Virus record (IMG/VR): IMGVR_UViG_3300032285_000371
Coordinates: 1 to 37,740 of that record
Source: a virus
Strand: one strand, 5' to 3'
Length of the DNA stretch: 37,740 bases
The notes beneath the pieces were generated by a model. It saw nothing but the letters and a program-made list of their open reading frames with translations, searched no databases and was not told the origin of the DNA. The position numbers and the translations under genes were made by a program. Every line of letters begins with the position of its first letter. The stretch's first letter is position 1. Shown piece after piece: positions 29,201 through 36,397 of this stretch.

Positions 29201-29922
29201 CTGTAGACACAAGCAACTGTATTACCTAGCTTAGGCGGTTCTTCGTAGATAAAATTTTCTTGATTAAAGGTAGTGCTAGTAATTTCAAAATCCATGTTTT
29301 TACCAGCAACTACTTTATTAAAACCAAAAACTGGAATACCAGCTATGTTGCTATTAAATCTATATTGTTGGGTAGGGATACCGTAAATTGTATTGCTGGC
29401 CGCTGGACTACCAAATTTTTGTGATGTAGGGAAGGCCGCATTTAGCACCTTAACAAATTGGTCATACCAGTTGGCATTACTTGCATCATTCCAGCTGATT
29501 GTTTGGCCAGATAAATTACGACCGTTTGCATCTATTACATTTTCGTCTGTAGTAACGCTGTTAAATTTCAGTAGACCGCTAGCTGGGATATTACGTTTAG
29601 CGTTATAGCTGATCATACGTGCAAGGCGCAGAATAGCTTCACGACGCTCGCTTAGTTCAAGGAAGTTATCTCTAGCATTTAGATCAATACGGAATGCAAT
29701 ACCCTGCCCTAGATACGCAATTAGGTCAATAAGAGCAAGATATTCTGAACTTTCTACATAATCGTTGAAATCTTCGGGATAATTTGTGCGAAGATAATCA
29801 ATCATAGTGCGGCGTAGATTTTCAAAGTCGTAACTTGTAAAATCTGCATTGCGGAAAGACTGGTAAATTTTCTTCCAGTCCTGGGCTAATAATAGCCTAT
29901 TTTGTCTTGTTGTTACACTCAT
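26272..29922 (-). CDS. 6: Baseplate wedge protein gp6-like (1216 aa)
   Basis: The N-terminus matches gp6 of T4-like phages: LAQDWKKIYQSFRNADFTSY, then DYLRTNYPEDFNDYVESSEY, LIDLIAYLGQGIAFRIDLNA and FLELSERREAILRLARMISY (about 12-105). ITAEDYNISPL near residue 430 and a C-terminal tail with YHPVQYKTLFGQS and VPRQGGLGFG also fit the family. gp6 forms the ring that joins the baseplate wedges. At 1216 residues it is nearly twice T4 gp6 (about 660). Part of the excess is inserted sequence, including a copy of the TGI-GM repeat at about residues 850-905 that also occurs in the giant protein. It is the first gene of a late unit with octamer AATAAATA at 29941-29948 and GGGA before the ATG. The stop overlaps the start of the giant gene. 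Confidence 0.88.
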   Translation of the reverse strand: MSVTTRQNRLLLAQDWKKIYQSFRNADFTSYDFENLRRTMIDYLRTNYPEDFNDYVESSEYLALIDLIAYLGQGIAFRIDLNARDNFLELSERREAILRLARMISYNAKRNIPASGLLKFNSVTTDENVIDANGRNLSGQTISWNDASNANWYDQFVKVLNAAFPTSQKFGSPAASNTIYGIPTQQYRFNSNIAGIPVFGFNKVVAGKNMDFEITSTTFNQENFIYEEPPKLGNTVACVYRDDGRGPGSSGNGFFMNFTQGTLNQGTFSISQPTSNQSIDVDSTNINDNDVWLYRLDNNGVESEYWTQIPSLSGNNVIYNSLSKNVKNIYAVITRASDAISVQFSDGTFGNLPLGSFRLYYRVSNGLSYTINTQDIRNVSITIPYTSATGQSQNLTVTLNLASNVSNAATSETDASIKTNAPQTYYTQNRMITAEDYNISPLSASTQIAKVKSINRTTSGISRYFDLIDPTGKYGSTTLFGDDGVLYKEEYEDKFLFTYLTQTDIQHTIYNDIYEILNDHNIKNFYYSKFINSINTGLNLVWNQITKDNISSSGYIADKTLGIPLATGSFTATDLKYLQVGSLVKFTAPTGYYFDTTNYNALTQGTGYLVDGAVKYLWAEATVISGNGTANGTGTLTSGLGPITLNVEIPTGSVLSQIIPPWVTTVTSSVVNTMIELIFANKPFGLRYDSLTQTWQIIFENNLNTTSVFNLAKQGDTTNQNQDSSWILWFSTDNITYTVVSRQLRYIFESAGQISFYFDSSKKIYDTVNHRIVKDKINLLSVNKKPNDITPFSTDYGWDIVKEWTGLDGYVDSSKLIVAFTEDEDNGMLVNPQQFLDLVTPYLTTTGTGIIFTNTITVASADGIVQGMQIVGQGIATGAVVVQINGNTLTLNLNNTANITNQLLTFNLVTYILQQKYQITQGQEDYKYVKNIGQVIALSSETFVGQLTNYNDGQYFYFADTDVVKKLNLASSALVPTLDYKVYVGRSDFKFQYVHNADYESRIDPGASNIIDIYVLTKNYDTQFRQYVAGALTTIPLPPGSDEIFDSLSPTLNQIKSLSDEIIYHPVQYKTLFGQSAAAELQASFKVIKNAYQVLSDNDIKSRIISAINQYFVLDNWDFGDTFYFSELSTYVMTQLAPDIASFVIVPRQGGLGFGSLFEITSATNELFISTATVNDIEIITDITTSNIKSVAGTTTSTASLADQNITSSTYGSTNG
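27210..27375 (-). repeat. TGI-GM type repeat inserted in gp6
   Basis: Encodes NTITVASADGIVQGMQIVGQ, then GIATGAVVVQINGNTLTLNL and an NITNQLLTFN end. It has the same layout (V.S..GI..GM...G.GI...T.V..I..N.(V/L).L) as the repeats in the giant protein at about 17090-17590 and 18480-19380. Limits are approximate. Confidence 0.65.
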
Positions 29923-29940
29923 GAATTATCCCTATATCAA

Positions 29941-29948
29941 TATTTATT
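29941..29948 (-). promoter_or_regulatory. T4-type late promoter octamer AATAAATA
   Basis: The minus strand reads CAAATAAATATTGATATAGGGA. The octamer differs from TATAAATA by one base. It lies in the 47-bp gap between gp25 and gp6, 18 nt before the gp6 ATG, with a GGGA ribosome site between. It would drive gp6, the giant gene, the repeat fibre and the peptidase. Confidence 0.72.
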
Positions 29949-29969
29949 TGAAACAATTATATGATACTT

Positions 29970-30413
29970 TTATTTCGCTAGCAGTCCGTTTGCCTGATCA
30001 AATCGCAGTTGCAGGGTCTGACTTAGGTTATAAGGCACATACGTTAGCTTACATTCCAGTTGGATTCCTGACTCATAGGGCGTTATGATAACCTGTTCTG
30101 CTCTAACTCGAGGATCATAATTTAAAATTTCTTGTACGTTTTGTAACATTAAATTTTTAAGTTGATCTGTTAATGGTTCAAACAGCAAATCCCATATAAT
30201 AGTACCAAACAAAGGTTGCATTAAGCGTTCGCCCTGTCTGGTGTAGAAATGATTTAAAATATCTTGTTTGATTAGCTGAAAGTCATAAAGAGCAAAATTT
30301 TCAGAATCTGGGCTTAGGGTACTAAACCCCTTGTACATTCTTGTCACATCTTGATCTGTATTTTTTGCTGTTCTTAAGGTAATTTTATCATAAAGGCTTG
30401 CGGGTGACGACAT
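29970..30413 (-). CDS. 25: Baseplate wedge protein gp25-like (147 aa)
   Basis: Matches the gp25/lysozyme-like wedge family (T4 gp25 has 132 residues). Visible are FALYDFQLIKQDILNHFYTR, then GERLMQPLFGT (61-71, the family's GERLM.P.FG signature), IWDLLFEP (73-80), and NYDPRVRAEQVIITPYESG towards the end. In contractile injection systems gp25 couples the wedge to the first sheath ring. Despite the historical name, lysozyme activity is not expected. The start overlaps the gp5 stop as TAATG. It is the last gene of the first late unit, before a 47-bp gap holding the gp6 promoter. Confidence 0.92.
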   Translation of the reverse strand: MSSPASLYDKITLRTAKNTDQDVTRMYKGFSTLSPDSENFALYDFQLIKQDILNHFYTRQGERLMQPLFGTIIWDLLFEPLTDQLKNLMLQNVQEILNYDPRVRAEQVIITPYESGIQLECKLTYVPYNLSQTLQLRFDQANGLLAK

Positions 30414-32020
30414 TATTCTGCTCCTCGTTCTTTTCTAAACGGATCTGTTGCGGTTGTGTATGTAAACCATTTGCTAGGTGTAGCGATCGACGCACTAACT
30501 TCTCTGTCAGTTTTGCTTGCAACAAAACTTGCAGGGTCTAAGTTTTCATGATGCGGATATGGTTCAAATGTGGGTACACGCTTCATTATGGACATGATGC
30601 TTGAATTTTGATCTAATGCATTTGTAGGATTAGCAAACATAGACAACGCTGTTGCTTTTGTAGCAGTAGCGGCTACTGCTGATACAGCGGCAGTTCCGCC
30701 TGTACCGGGTAAAGAATAATACCCTGAAGCGTTTTGTGTAAGTTTTGCTCCAGCTTTTAAATTAAGATCTGCACCAGCTGTTTGATTAATGTTAGCTGAA
30801 CTTTTTATATTAGTAGCACCGGTTGATGTAAAATTGTTTGAACCGGTAGTATTGATTTGCAGACTACCGGCAGTAGTAATAACTCCGCTTGCACCAACTA
30901 TCAAATTAAAATTAGTTTTTGTTTCAACTTGCACACGACCAGCAACTGCTTTCATATTAATGTTGCGGCCAGCTTCCATGTTTATATCGCGGTCAGCACG
31001 AATGTTCAAATCATTTTCTGTATGGATACTAATGCTATCTTTAGCATAGATATCAATCTTACCGTTGCTGGTTAATTCTATCCAGGTAGTTCCACCTGCA
31101 TTGCCAATGTAGATTAAATCTTCTGAATTATGCAATAATATTTGATGACCAGTACGTGTACGAATACGAACTAGTTCATTGTGCGGGATAGTAACATTTC
31201 CGCCTGTTTCATTTTGTGATACTGCGGCGTACTCGGGAGGTCCCGAGAAAGCAGGAGTCTTTCTCAGATATTTGTCATCACCGTCATCCATAACAAAGGT
31301 AGTTCCGCCTAGTCTGCTGACTGGAACATTTTCTGCCTGCTGTCCTTTCTTACCTACAGCACCAGTCTTGGCGCCGCTAGTTTTGTCAATTGGTCCAGGT
31401 GTAGATATACCAAACACAGAGCTTGGCAGTTCTCTCCTCGCACTAGATGTTGTTATTCCTCTAATATCATCTTTTAGCAATCCTTGAAGTTGGAGCACTG
31501 ACATAAAAGGATGCTCCGGTTTAGGCACCTTAGTAGGATCTGTGACTTTGCCGTTAACCTGTTTATTATATTCAGCAACTGGAACTCTAGGATATTTAGG
31601 ATTTGATTTTTCAACATTGAATTCAGTTGCGGCAATTCCGGGAACCATAAAATTCATAAAATCATCTGCTACACAACCTATCCAGAAACAGTCTTTAATA
31701 TTACCCTGTACAAATATAACCATGACTAGTGTGCCGACATCGGGCGGCACAAACCACATACCATAACTCTTTTGTGTATTGTTATAGTCGTCTGGATCTT
31801 TACCGATGTAGGCTTCGCCGGTTTGTCCACCAAAGGGTGTTAGCATTCTAGCATTGATAGTTCTGCCGGCATCACTATCGTTACCAACTGGGCGTAATAT
31901 CTCTACTTCGAGTGTGCCCATATAACTAGGCTCGAAGTGGCCTACTACTCGAGCAAGGAACGGACCTACTTCGCCTTTGCCCGACTCGGGCGGGGCATAG
32001 TCTTTGTATTCGTCACTCAT
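30413..32020 (-). CDS. 5: Baseplate hub spike gp5-like, without lysozyme domain (535 aa)
   Basis: Residues 17-130 form an OB-fold as in gp5/VgrG (GPFLARVVGHFEPSYMGTLE; WFVPPDVGTLVMVIFVQGN; CFWIGCV). Residues about 275-440 form the C-terminal triple-stranded beta-helix with short alternating repeats (IDIYAKDSISIHTENDLNI, RADRDINMEAGRNINMKA). Between them, about 130-275, is a loop-rich stretch with no T4-type lysozyme catalytic sequence; T4 gp5 carries one there. After the helix, RVPTFEPYPHHENLDPASF (481-499) is a conserved tail seen in cyanophage gp5. The protein should form the central membrane-piercing spike. TAATG overlaps join it to the hub gene upstream and gp25 downstream. The missing lysozyme leaves cell-wall opening to another protein. 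Confidence 0.85.
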   Translation of the reverse strand: MSDEYKDYAPPESGKGEVGPFLARVVGHFEPSYMGTLEVEILRPVGNDSDAGRTINARMLTPFGGQTGEAYIGKDPDDYNNTQKSYGMWFVPPDVGTLVMVIFVQGNIKDCFWIGCVADDFMNFMVPGIAATEFNVEKSNPKYPRVPVAEYNKQVNGKVTDPTKVPKPEHPFMSVLQLQGLLKDDIRGITTSSARRELPSSVFGISTPGPIDKTSGAKTGAVGKKGQQAENVPVSRLGGTTFVMDDGDDKYLRKTPAFSGPPEYAAVSQNETGGNVTIPHNELVRIRTRTGHQILLHNSEDLIYIGNAGGTTWIELTSNGKIDIYAKDSISIHTENDLNIRADRDINMEAGRNINMKAVAGRVQVETKTNFNLIVGASGVITTAGSLQINTTGSNNFTSTGATNIKSSANINQTAGADLNLKAGAKLTQNASGYYSLPGTGGTAAVSAVAATATKATALSMFANPTNALDQNSSIMSIMKRVPTFEPYPHHENLDPASFVASKTDREVSASIATPSKWFTYTTATDPFRKERGAE

Positions 32021-34182
32021 TATTTGCCGCCCTTACCAGAATTTTCAGGCTCTGCTTTATTACTTGTATTGGCCGTTTGAGCTGTAGTTGCCTTTTTAGT
32101 ATTTTCTTGATTAGGTCGTCTCATACCAATTAATGTTTGTGTAAACATGCCGCCCTTAAACATATTCTTAACTTCGACTACCCAATAGTATCCACTAAAT
32201 TTTGTAACTGGGGCTGTTTTTGTCCCTGGACCAAAATTATACAATCCCGTAGTTTGATTAATGTCTATAGGTGTTCTAAAATTAACTAGTATGTCTACTT
32301 GACCGTTTTGCCAGTTTACTGTTTGATCTTTATTAAGATTTTGTTTTTTAGTCGGAGCACTTGTATAATTTCCTAATCCACTTTGCACTAGGAAGTATGG
32401 ATCTCCAACAATATCCATGTTTAGTTCCATCTGTTCAAGGCCGCGTGTTATAGCTTCGTGGAATGACCTAGCGGCTCTAGTACTTTCATTTTCAGGGCCG
32501 CCGCCAAGGAAGTCTGTTTTAAAAAATGTTTTAGTCCAGTTTAAATAACTCGGTGTTGATTTAGTATCGGGCTTGTTGCCCTTGTCAACGTTCTTTTCAT
32601 CTAATGGTTTAGTCGGCGGTTTAGATTCGCCAGTTTGACTAGCTGTTACTACATCCTTACTGCGTCTTGAGTTGTCAGCTGCCATGTATTGTGCAAATGC
32701 TGTTGAAAACTGTATTTCAAATCTTAATACTTCAGTATTTTTTCCAGTATAGATGTAGTTGTATACTTTACAAACTTCATTAGATAGATTTTTTACGTCC
32801 GGCGGAGCAGTATTAGTTGCCATAGGAGCAGACGAAACGTTAACTGTATATGGTACTACTCTATAAACTATCAACTTGGGTTTTTGTCCTGTTGATGTCA
32901 TATTATCTGTAGTAGATTTATTAAAGACCTGCATGTCTATATTAAACCATCTACGCTGTCCTTTATCGTCTAATGCCTTTTCACTAAACGCACTGTCAAC
33001 ATATCCACTACCAATAATAATTTGCGTAATAGCGTTGAATACATCAGTGTCTTGTTTGAATTTAAATGAGCCTTCTTTAGGATCAATGGTTACCTGGCTT
33101 TGATCCCAAGTTTTAGTAACTGCATTATAAACTTTACCTTCGTTTTTAGATGCCGAGTCGCCCTTAAACACTTCACTAAATGCTAAAGGTGCGGCTCCAA
33201 GCTCGTTTACATCTGACGCTTTTTGCACTAACAATTTTGTTACATCACTTCTAGATGCGCCTATGAGTTCTTCAATTGCCGTGTCCGTATTTGCCGCAGG
33301 TGTAGTTGTCGCAGTAGCTTTATTTTCAGTAGTTGAATTTTTAGGAACTTCACCAGTGGCCACTTTTTCAGATTTAGGAAACAATATTACTATTTCGTCT
33401 GCTACTGCTATCACGTTTTGCTTTACAAGATCTTGGAATCGTTTATTCACTACAGTTTGCAAACTGTTAGGACCAGTTTGTAAGATCTCCTGAACTGTCT
33501 TACCACTAATACTATGATCATTCTTTAACTGCGAATAGTTAGACTTGGCTGCTTGTGCTGACCAGTTATAGGCAGTGCATCTGTAGGTGCTTCCTTGGGA
33601 TGATACATTAAAATTAATATCTGCAAATCTAAACGGAATATATCTAGTAGTGTTAGGAACACTAGACATCTTGCCATCTTCTTTTATACCTTTAAATTCT
33701 ATTGTTAAAAGAAAAGGTGCTTCTGTGTAAGCAGGATGCTTATACTTGTCGGCGGCGGCTTGAACACTTTGTAAAAATAAACCCATGCTGTATGGTTCTA
33801 ATATGTCAAACGAAATAGTAGAAACCATATTATTACGACCGTGGCGCTGACCGATAGTGTTTGTAATTTCTAAATTATCTATAAAAAAATCAAACTTTCC
33901 ATAAGCTGTTTTAACTCTATTCTTAGGATCCATGTTTGCAGTCTTGGCAATGATGTCATAGACTTTACCTTTCATATAGGTCTTGTCTGGAAAATTTAGA
34001 GCTTCATCTGGTATACAACTTATAGTAATAACATATGTGTAACTTGCATACGCGGCTAATGGATTAGGTAGTGGTAATTTGATCGATGGACTGCCTTGGA
34101 ACAGATTTCCAACTGCACCAGTTAGACCGGCAACTGATCCGGTAACTCCAATTGCATTACCTAAGCTATCTACTATTGACAT
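32020..34182 (-). CDS. Large baseplate hub protein (gp27 position, 720 aa)
   Basis: Lies directly upstream of the gp5-like spike, where a hub partner is expected, and is coupled to it by TAATG. Visible features: a Gly/Val-rich hydrophobic N-terminal 30 residues; a conserved-looking beta-rich domain of about 40-230 (YASYTYVITISCIPDEALNF, FFIDNLEITNTIG, ISFDILEPYSMGLFLQSVQA, RYIPFRFADINFNV); a low-complexity Thr/Ala/Asn linker around 285-310; a second domain with YRVVPYTVNVSSAPMATNT and IYTGKNTEVLRFEIQFSTA; another charged linker near 515-545 (KPPTKPLDEKNVDKGNKPD); and a C-terminal domain ending in GYYWVVEVKNMFKGGMFTQT and a Lys/Thr tail. T4 gp27 has only 391 residues. I place it as the hub protein by context and domain layout, not by a recognised signature. 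Confidence 0.6.
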   Translation of the reverse strand: MSIVDSLGNAIGVTGSVAGLTGAVGNLFQGSPSIKLPLPNPLAAYASYTYVITISCIPDEALNFPDKTYMKGKVYDIIAKTANMDPKNRVKTAYGKFDFFIDNLEITNTIGQRHGRNNMVSTISFDILEPYSMGLFLQSVQAAADKYKHPAYTEAPFLLTIEFKGIKEDGKMSSVPNTTRYIPFRFADINFNVSSQGSTYRCTAYNWSAQAAKSNYSQLKNDHSISGKTVQEILQTGPNSLQTVVNKRFQDLVKQNVIAVADEIVILFPKSEKVATGEVPKNSTTENKATATTTPAANTDTAIEELIGASRSDVTKLLVQKASDVNELGAAPLAFSEVFKGDSASKNEGKVYNAVTKTWDQSQVTIDPKEGSFKFKQDTDVFNAITQIIIGSGYVDSAFSEKALDDKGQRRWFNIDMQVFNKSTTDNMTSTGQKPKLIVYRVVPYTVNVSSAPMATNTAPPDVKNLSNEVCKVYNYIYTGKNTEVLRFEIQFSTAFAQYMAADNSRRSKDVVTASQTGESKPPTKPLDEKNVDKGNKPDTKSTPSYLNWTKTFFKTDFLGGGPENESTRAARSFHEAITRGLEQMELNMDIVGDPYFLVQSGLGNYTSAPTKKQNLNKDQTVNWQNGQVDILVNFRTPIDINQTTGLYNFGPGTKTAPVTKFSGYYWVVEVKNMFKGGMFTQTLIGMRRPNQENTKKATTAQTANTSNKAEPENSGKGGK

Positions 34183-34183
34183 A

Positions 34184-34486
34184 TTATAATCCTAACACTG
34201 TTGTTAAACTACTCTTTTTAGGAATATAGATTCTCTTACCTGGAACAAAATCAAAAATAGGATCTTGCAACACATTTAAATTTCTTTGTATAAACACCCA
34301 CCATAAACCTGCATCATCATAAAGGTCAAACGCTAGTAAGTCTGGACGATAGGTATATTGTGCTTCAATAGTGTAAAGAAAATCATCAGCCTCGGCGCTA
34401 ACTGGACGTATTTGCAATATGTCTAGATAATTTTCTGTTATTGGAGTCAGGTAGTAAGGACTATTGTTATTGTAGTTAGCAATCAT
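34184..34486 (-). CDS. 53: Small baseplate wedge protein gp53-like (100 aa)
   Basis: Short protein with the pattern YTYRPDLLAFDLYDDAGLWW, VFIQRNLNVLQDPIFDFVPG and KRIYIPK. It resembles the short LysM-like gp53 homologues found beside gp48 and gp5 in T4-like cyanophages; T4 gp53 itself is about twice as long. In T4, gp53 joins neighbouring wedges into the hexagonal baseplate. Its start overlaps the gp48-like stop (TAATG) and its stop lies one base before the hub gene ATG, so all three are translationally coupled. The assignment rests on the central motif and on gene order. Confidence 0.72.
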   Translation of the reverse strand: MIANYNNNSPYYLTPITENYLDILQIRPVSAEADDFLYTIEAQYTYRPDLLAFDLYDDAGLWWVFIQRNLNVLQDPIFDFVPGKRIYIPKKSSLTTVLGL

Positions 34487-35484
34487 TATAGGTATCCAAA
34501 TGAATTGTTTAAGTATCCGCCAGTGACAAATCTATCAAGACTAAATTTACGAGCACTGTCTCTACTGTATATTGGTTGTAGTGTTACAGTAAACTCACTC
34601 TTGAGAGGAACATATGCTCTGCCTCCCGGTGTTGAACCACCTAGACCAAATGTTCCTGCTAGACCGGCGACACTTCCTACTACTCCGGCAACATCACTTA
34701 CTGATCCGGCAACATCACTTAGGCCAGGCACTGCACTTCCTAGTGTATCAGCCAGTCCGCCAACACTATCAGCAATTCCTTCTATTGCCCCTGCGGCTGA
34801 TCCAACTACATCAACGCCGATGTAATCACAATCTTTAGGTAGATTCATTTGGAATGTGGTTACTACCACCGGAATATTTTTAAACACATACTGACCATAG
34901 CCGTTTAAAAAAACGATCGGTGGTGGATTGCCGGCCTTTGGATCAGATCCCGCAAACATTTTGGTTAAACTTCTTAAATAATGAACCGCGGCAATCCAGT
35001 ACAACGCTTGTGTTTGATCTTCAACGTTCATTGGCGCTTGGATTGTTATTTGTCCCGGCTCGCTGTTTTTAAATGTTGGGAAATTATAGTTAGTCTGTGT
35101 AATTGGCATGCTTTCATACTTGGCACTAGCACTAACTGATATCGACGGAGTATAGGGAAATATTAGACCGCCTGCATCTTTTAATGGTTTTAATACTGGA
35201 CTATGTTTAAAGGCTGACCAATTTGCAATGTTAAGTCTTACACGCCAATCATTATCATTAGTCCCGTCGCCTCCAAAACTGGCTATTGCGCCTTCTAAGT
35301 CGCCAATCGCCTCACCTGCCGCTGGCAAGTTTAAAGAACGAATTGCACCAACGGCATTAGTAGCACTACTAAGCGCACCAGCTAGTCGTCCAATAGAGCC
35401 AATAGCATTCTGTGCGGAACTAATTGCCCCTGCAGTTGCATTTATTGTTGAACGTACTCCTTGCCCAGTTGGTCTGTTAGCCAT
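34486..35484 (-). CDS. 48: Baseplate tail-tube cap gp48-like (332 aa)
   Basis: First gene of the leftward late block. The conserved-looking core is residues 79-225: DWRVRLNIANWSAFKHSPVL, GGLIFPYTPSISVSASAKY, YWIAAVHYLRSLTKMFAG, PPPIVFLNGYGQYVFKNIPV and a C-terminal YVPLKSEFTVTLQPIYSRD (291-309). This matches gp48-type tube-cap proteins of T4-like cyanophages; T4 gp48 has 364 residues. Two Ala/Gly/Ser-rich segments (20-50 and 237-283) look flexible and hydrophobic, but are not typical membrane helices. gp48 and gp54 sit on the hub and start tail-tube polymerisation. A late octamer at 35506-35513 and AGAGGG precede the ATG. gp54 is the main alternative; no second tube protein is in the window. 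Confidence 0.72.
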   Translation of the reverse strand: MANRPTGQGVRSTINATAGAISSAQNAIGSIGRLAGALSSATNAVGAIRSLNLPAAGEAIGDLEGAIASFGGDGTNDNDWRVRLNIANWSAFKHSPVLKPLKDAGGLIFPYTPSISVSASAKYESMPITQTNYNFPTFKNSEPGQITIQAPMNVEDQTQALYWIAAVHYLRSLTKMFAGSDPKAGNPPPIVFLNGYGQYVFKNIPVVVTTFQMNLPKDCDYIGVDVVGSAAGAIEGIADSVGGLADTLGSAVPGLSDVAGSVSDVAGVVGSVAGLAGTFGLGGSTPGGRAYVPLKSEFTVTLQPIYSRDSARKFSLDRFVTGGYLNNSFGYL

Positions 35485-35505
35485 ATTTTATCCCTCTTTG
35501 GCAAG

Positions 35506-35513
35506 TATTTATT
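35506..35513 (-). promoter_or_regulatory. T4-type late promoter octamer AATAAATA (tail operon)
   Basis: The minus strand reads CAAATAAATACTTGCCAAAGAGGG. The octamer ends 21 nt before the ATG of the gp48-like gene and is followed by the AGAGGG ribosome site. It shares base 35513 with the -35 box of the divergent sigma70-type promoter. Expected reader: host RNA polymerase carrying gp55. Confidence 0.78.
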
Positions 35514-35541
35514 TGACTTTATTAACCGCGTAGTTTATAAT
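35513..35541 (+). promoter_or_regulatory. Sigma70-type promoter of the gp55-gp47-gp46 unit
   Basis: TTGACT at 35513-35518 and TATAAT at 35536-35541, separated by 17 bp, which is near the bacterial sigma70 optimum. The start point should fall near 35548, and AGGA at 35552-35555 lies 8 nt before the gp55 ATG, so the leader is only about 16 nt. The host vegetative polymerase can read it without phage factors, consistent with early expression of the late sigma factor. Confidence 0.82.
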
Positions 35542-35563
35542 TTAACAAAATAGGATTGACACA

Positions 35564-36397
35564 ATGACAACAAAAGTAAATTATCTTAATAACAAGGATA
35601 TACTATCAGAAATACATAGATCCAAAAATACGTATTGTAGCTTTACCAATGCTGATTACCATCAATATGATATCATATTGCCTAATTTGGACAAGATAAA
35701 CATTAGAACTATAGCAGAAGCCAAGCGAAATAAAGCCAAACGACTAGGTGATCAAGAGTATGCCCGTAGAAAACTAGCAGGTGAAAAGGTTAAAATTGCC
35801 GATTGCGAAGTAGACTACAAGAAGATTACCAAACAAGAATTAATTTTTAGGGTTATGAGTTTTGATCATATTCCGCTGAATAACACACGTAAGAAGAACC
35901 CAAAGACCTTAGCAGATCACAGAGATAAGGTTAATTTTCCGCCATTCCAACATTGGAAATACAACGACACAGACGAATTAGAATGTGTAGGAAAAAGCCA
36001 CTGGAAAGGTGGTGTAGACAAGGGTAAGTTTAGTAAAGATCACGGACAAATTACACCTACTCTAGCTCGCATGATGATTAAACTGTGCGAAAGATATGCT
36101 ACAAGAGGTAACGTTCGCGGGTATACTTACAATGACGAAATGAAAGGTCAGGCTATTTTACAACTAACACAGATAGGACTACAGTTTGATGAAAGTAAAT
36201 CCGATAATCCGTTTGCGTACTTTACTGCCGCCGTTACTAATAGTTTTGTTCGTGTTATTAATATTGAGAAACGTAATCAAAATATTCGTGACGACATCCT
36301 AGAAATTAATGGTATGAACCCAAGTTACAGTAGAACTGGTGCTGGCGAACACGAAGCCGCAGTGAAACGATTTGAAGGAGAAACCCCTAGTGAGTAA
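35564..36397 (+). CDS. 55: Late-transcription sigma factor gp55-like, N-terminally extended (277 aa)
   Basis: The C-terminal part resembles T4 gp55, a minimal sigma factor that recognises TATAAATA late promoters: LARMMIKLCERYA (167-179), EMKGQAILQLTQIGLQFDES (192-211) and NPFAYFTAAVTNSFVRVINI followed by EKRNQNIRDDILE (215-247), a region-2-like core. T4 gp55 has 185 residues. Here about 160 extra residues precede the core: a basic helix (AEAKRNKAKRLGDQEYARRK, 51-70) and a conserved-looking LIFRVMSFDHIPL...NPKTLADHRDKVNFPPF segment (93-128) of unknown role. The C-terminus (AVKRFEGETPSE) lacks an obvious hydrophobic clamp-binding tail as described for T4 gp55. The start is set by AGGA 8 nt upstream. 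The four late octamers in this window are its likely targets. Confidence 0.85.
   Translation: MTTKVNYLNNKDILSEIHRSKNTYCSFTNADYHQYDIILPNLDKINIRTIAEAKRNKAKRLGDQEYARRKLAGEKVKIADCEVDYKKITKQELIFRVMSFDHIPLNNTRKKNPKTLADHRDKVNFPPFQHWKYNDTDELECVGKSHWKGGVDKGKFSKDHGQITPTLARMMIKLCERYATRGNVRGYTYNDEMKGQAILQLTQIGLQFDESKSDNPFAYFTAAVTNSFVRVINIEKRNQNIRDDILEINGMNPSYSRTGAGEHEAAVKRFEGETPSE
36377..36380 (+). promoter_or_regulatory. GGAG ribosome site deciding the GTG start at 36390
   Basis: GGAG inside the last codons of gp55 lies 9 nt before GTG at 36390. A longer frame opening at TTG 36372 would start upstream of this site, so GTG is preferred. Confidence 0.7.

Noticed and set aside
30900-31650. Possible lysozyme domain in gp5 as in T4
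   Set aside because: The region between OB-fold and beta-helix shows no Glu/Asp lysozyme signature and is too short and loop-rich.
36372-36389. TTG start giving a longer version of the small protein
   Set aside because: It would begin upstream of the GGAG site at 36377. GTG at 36390 is correctly spaced.
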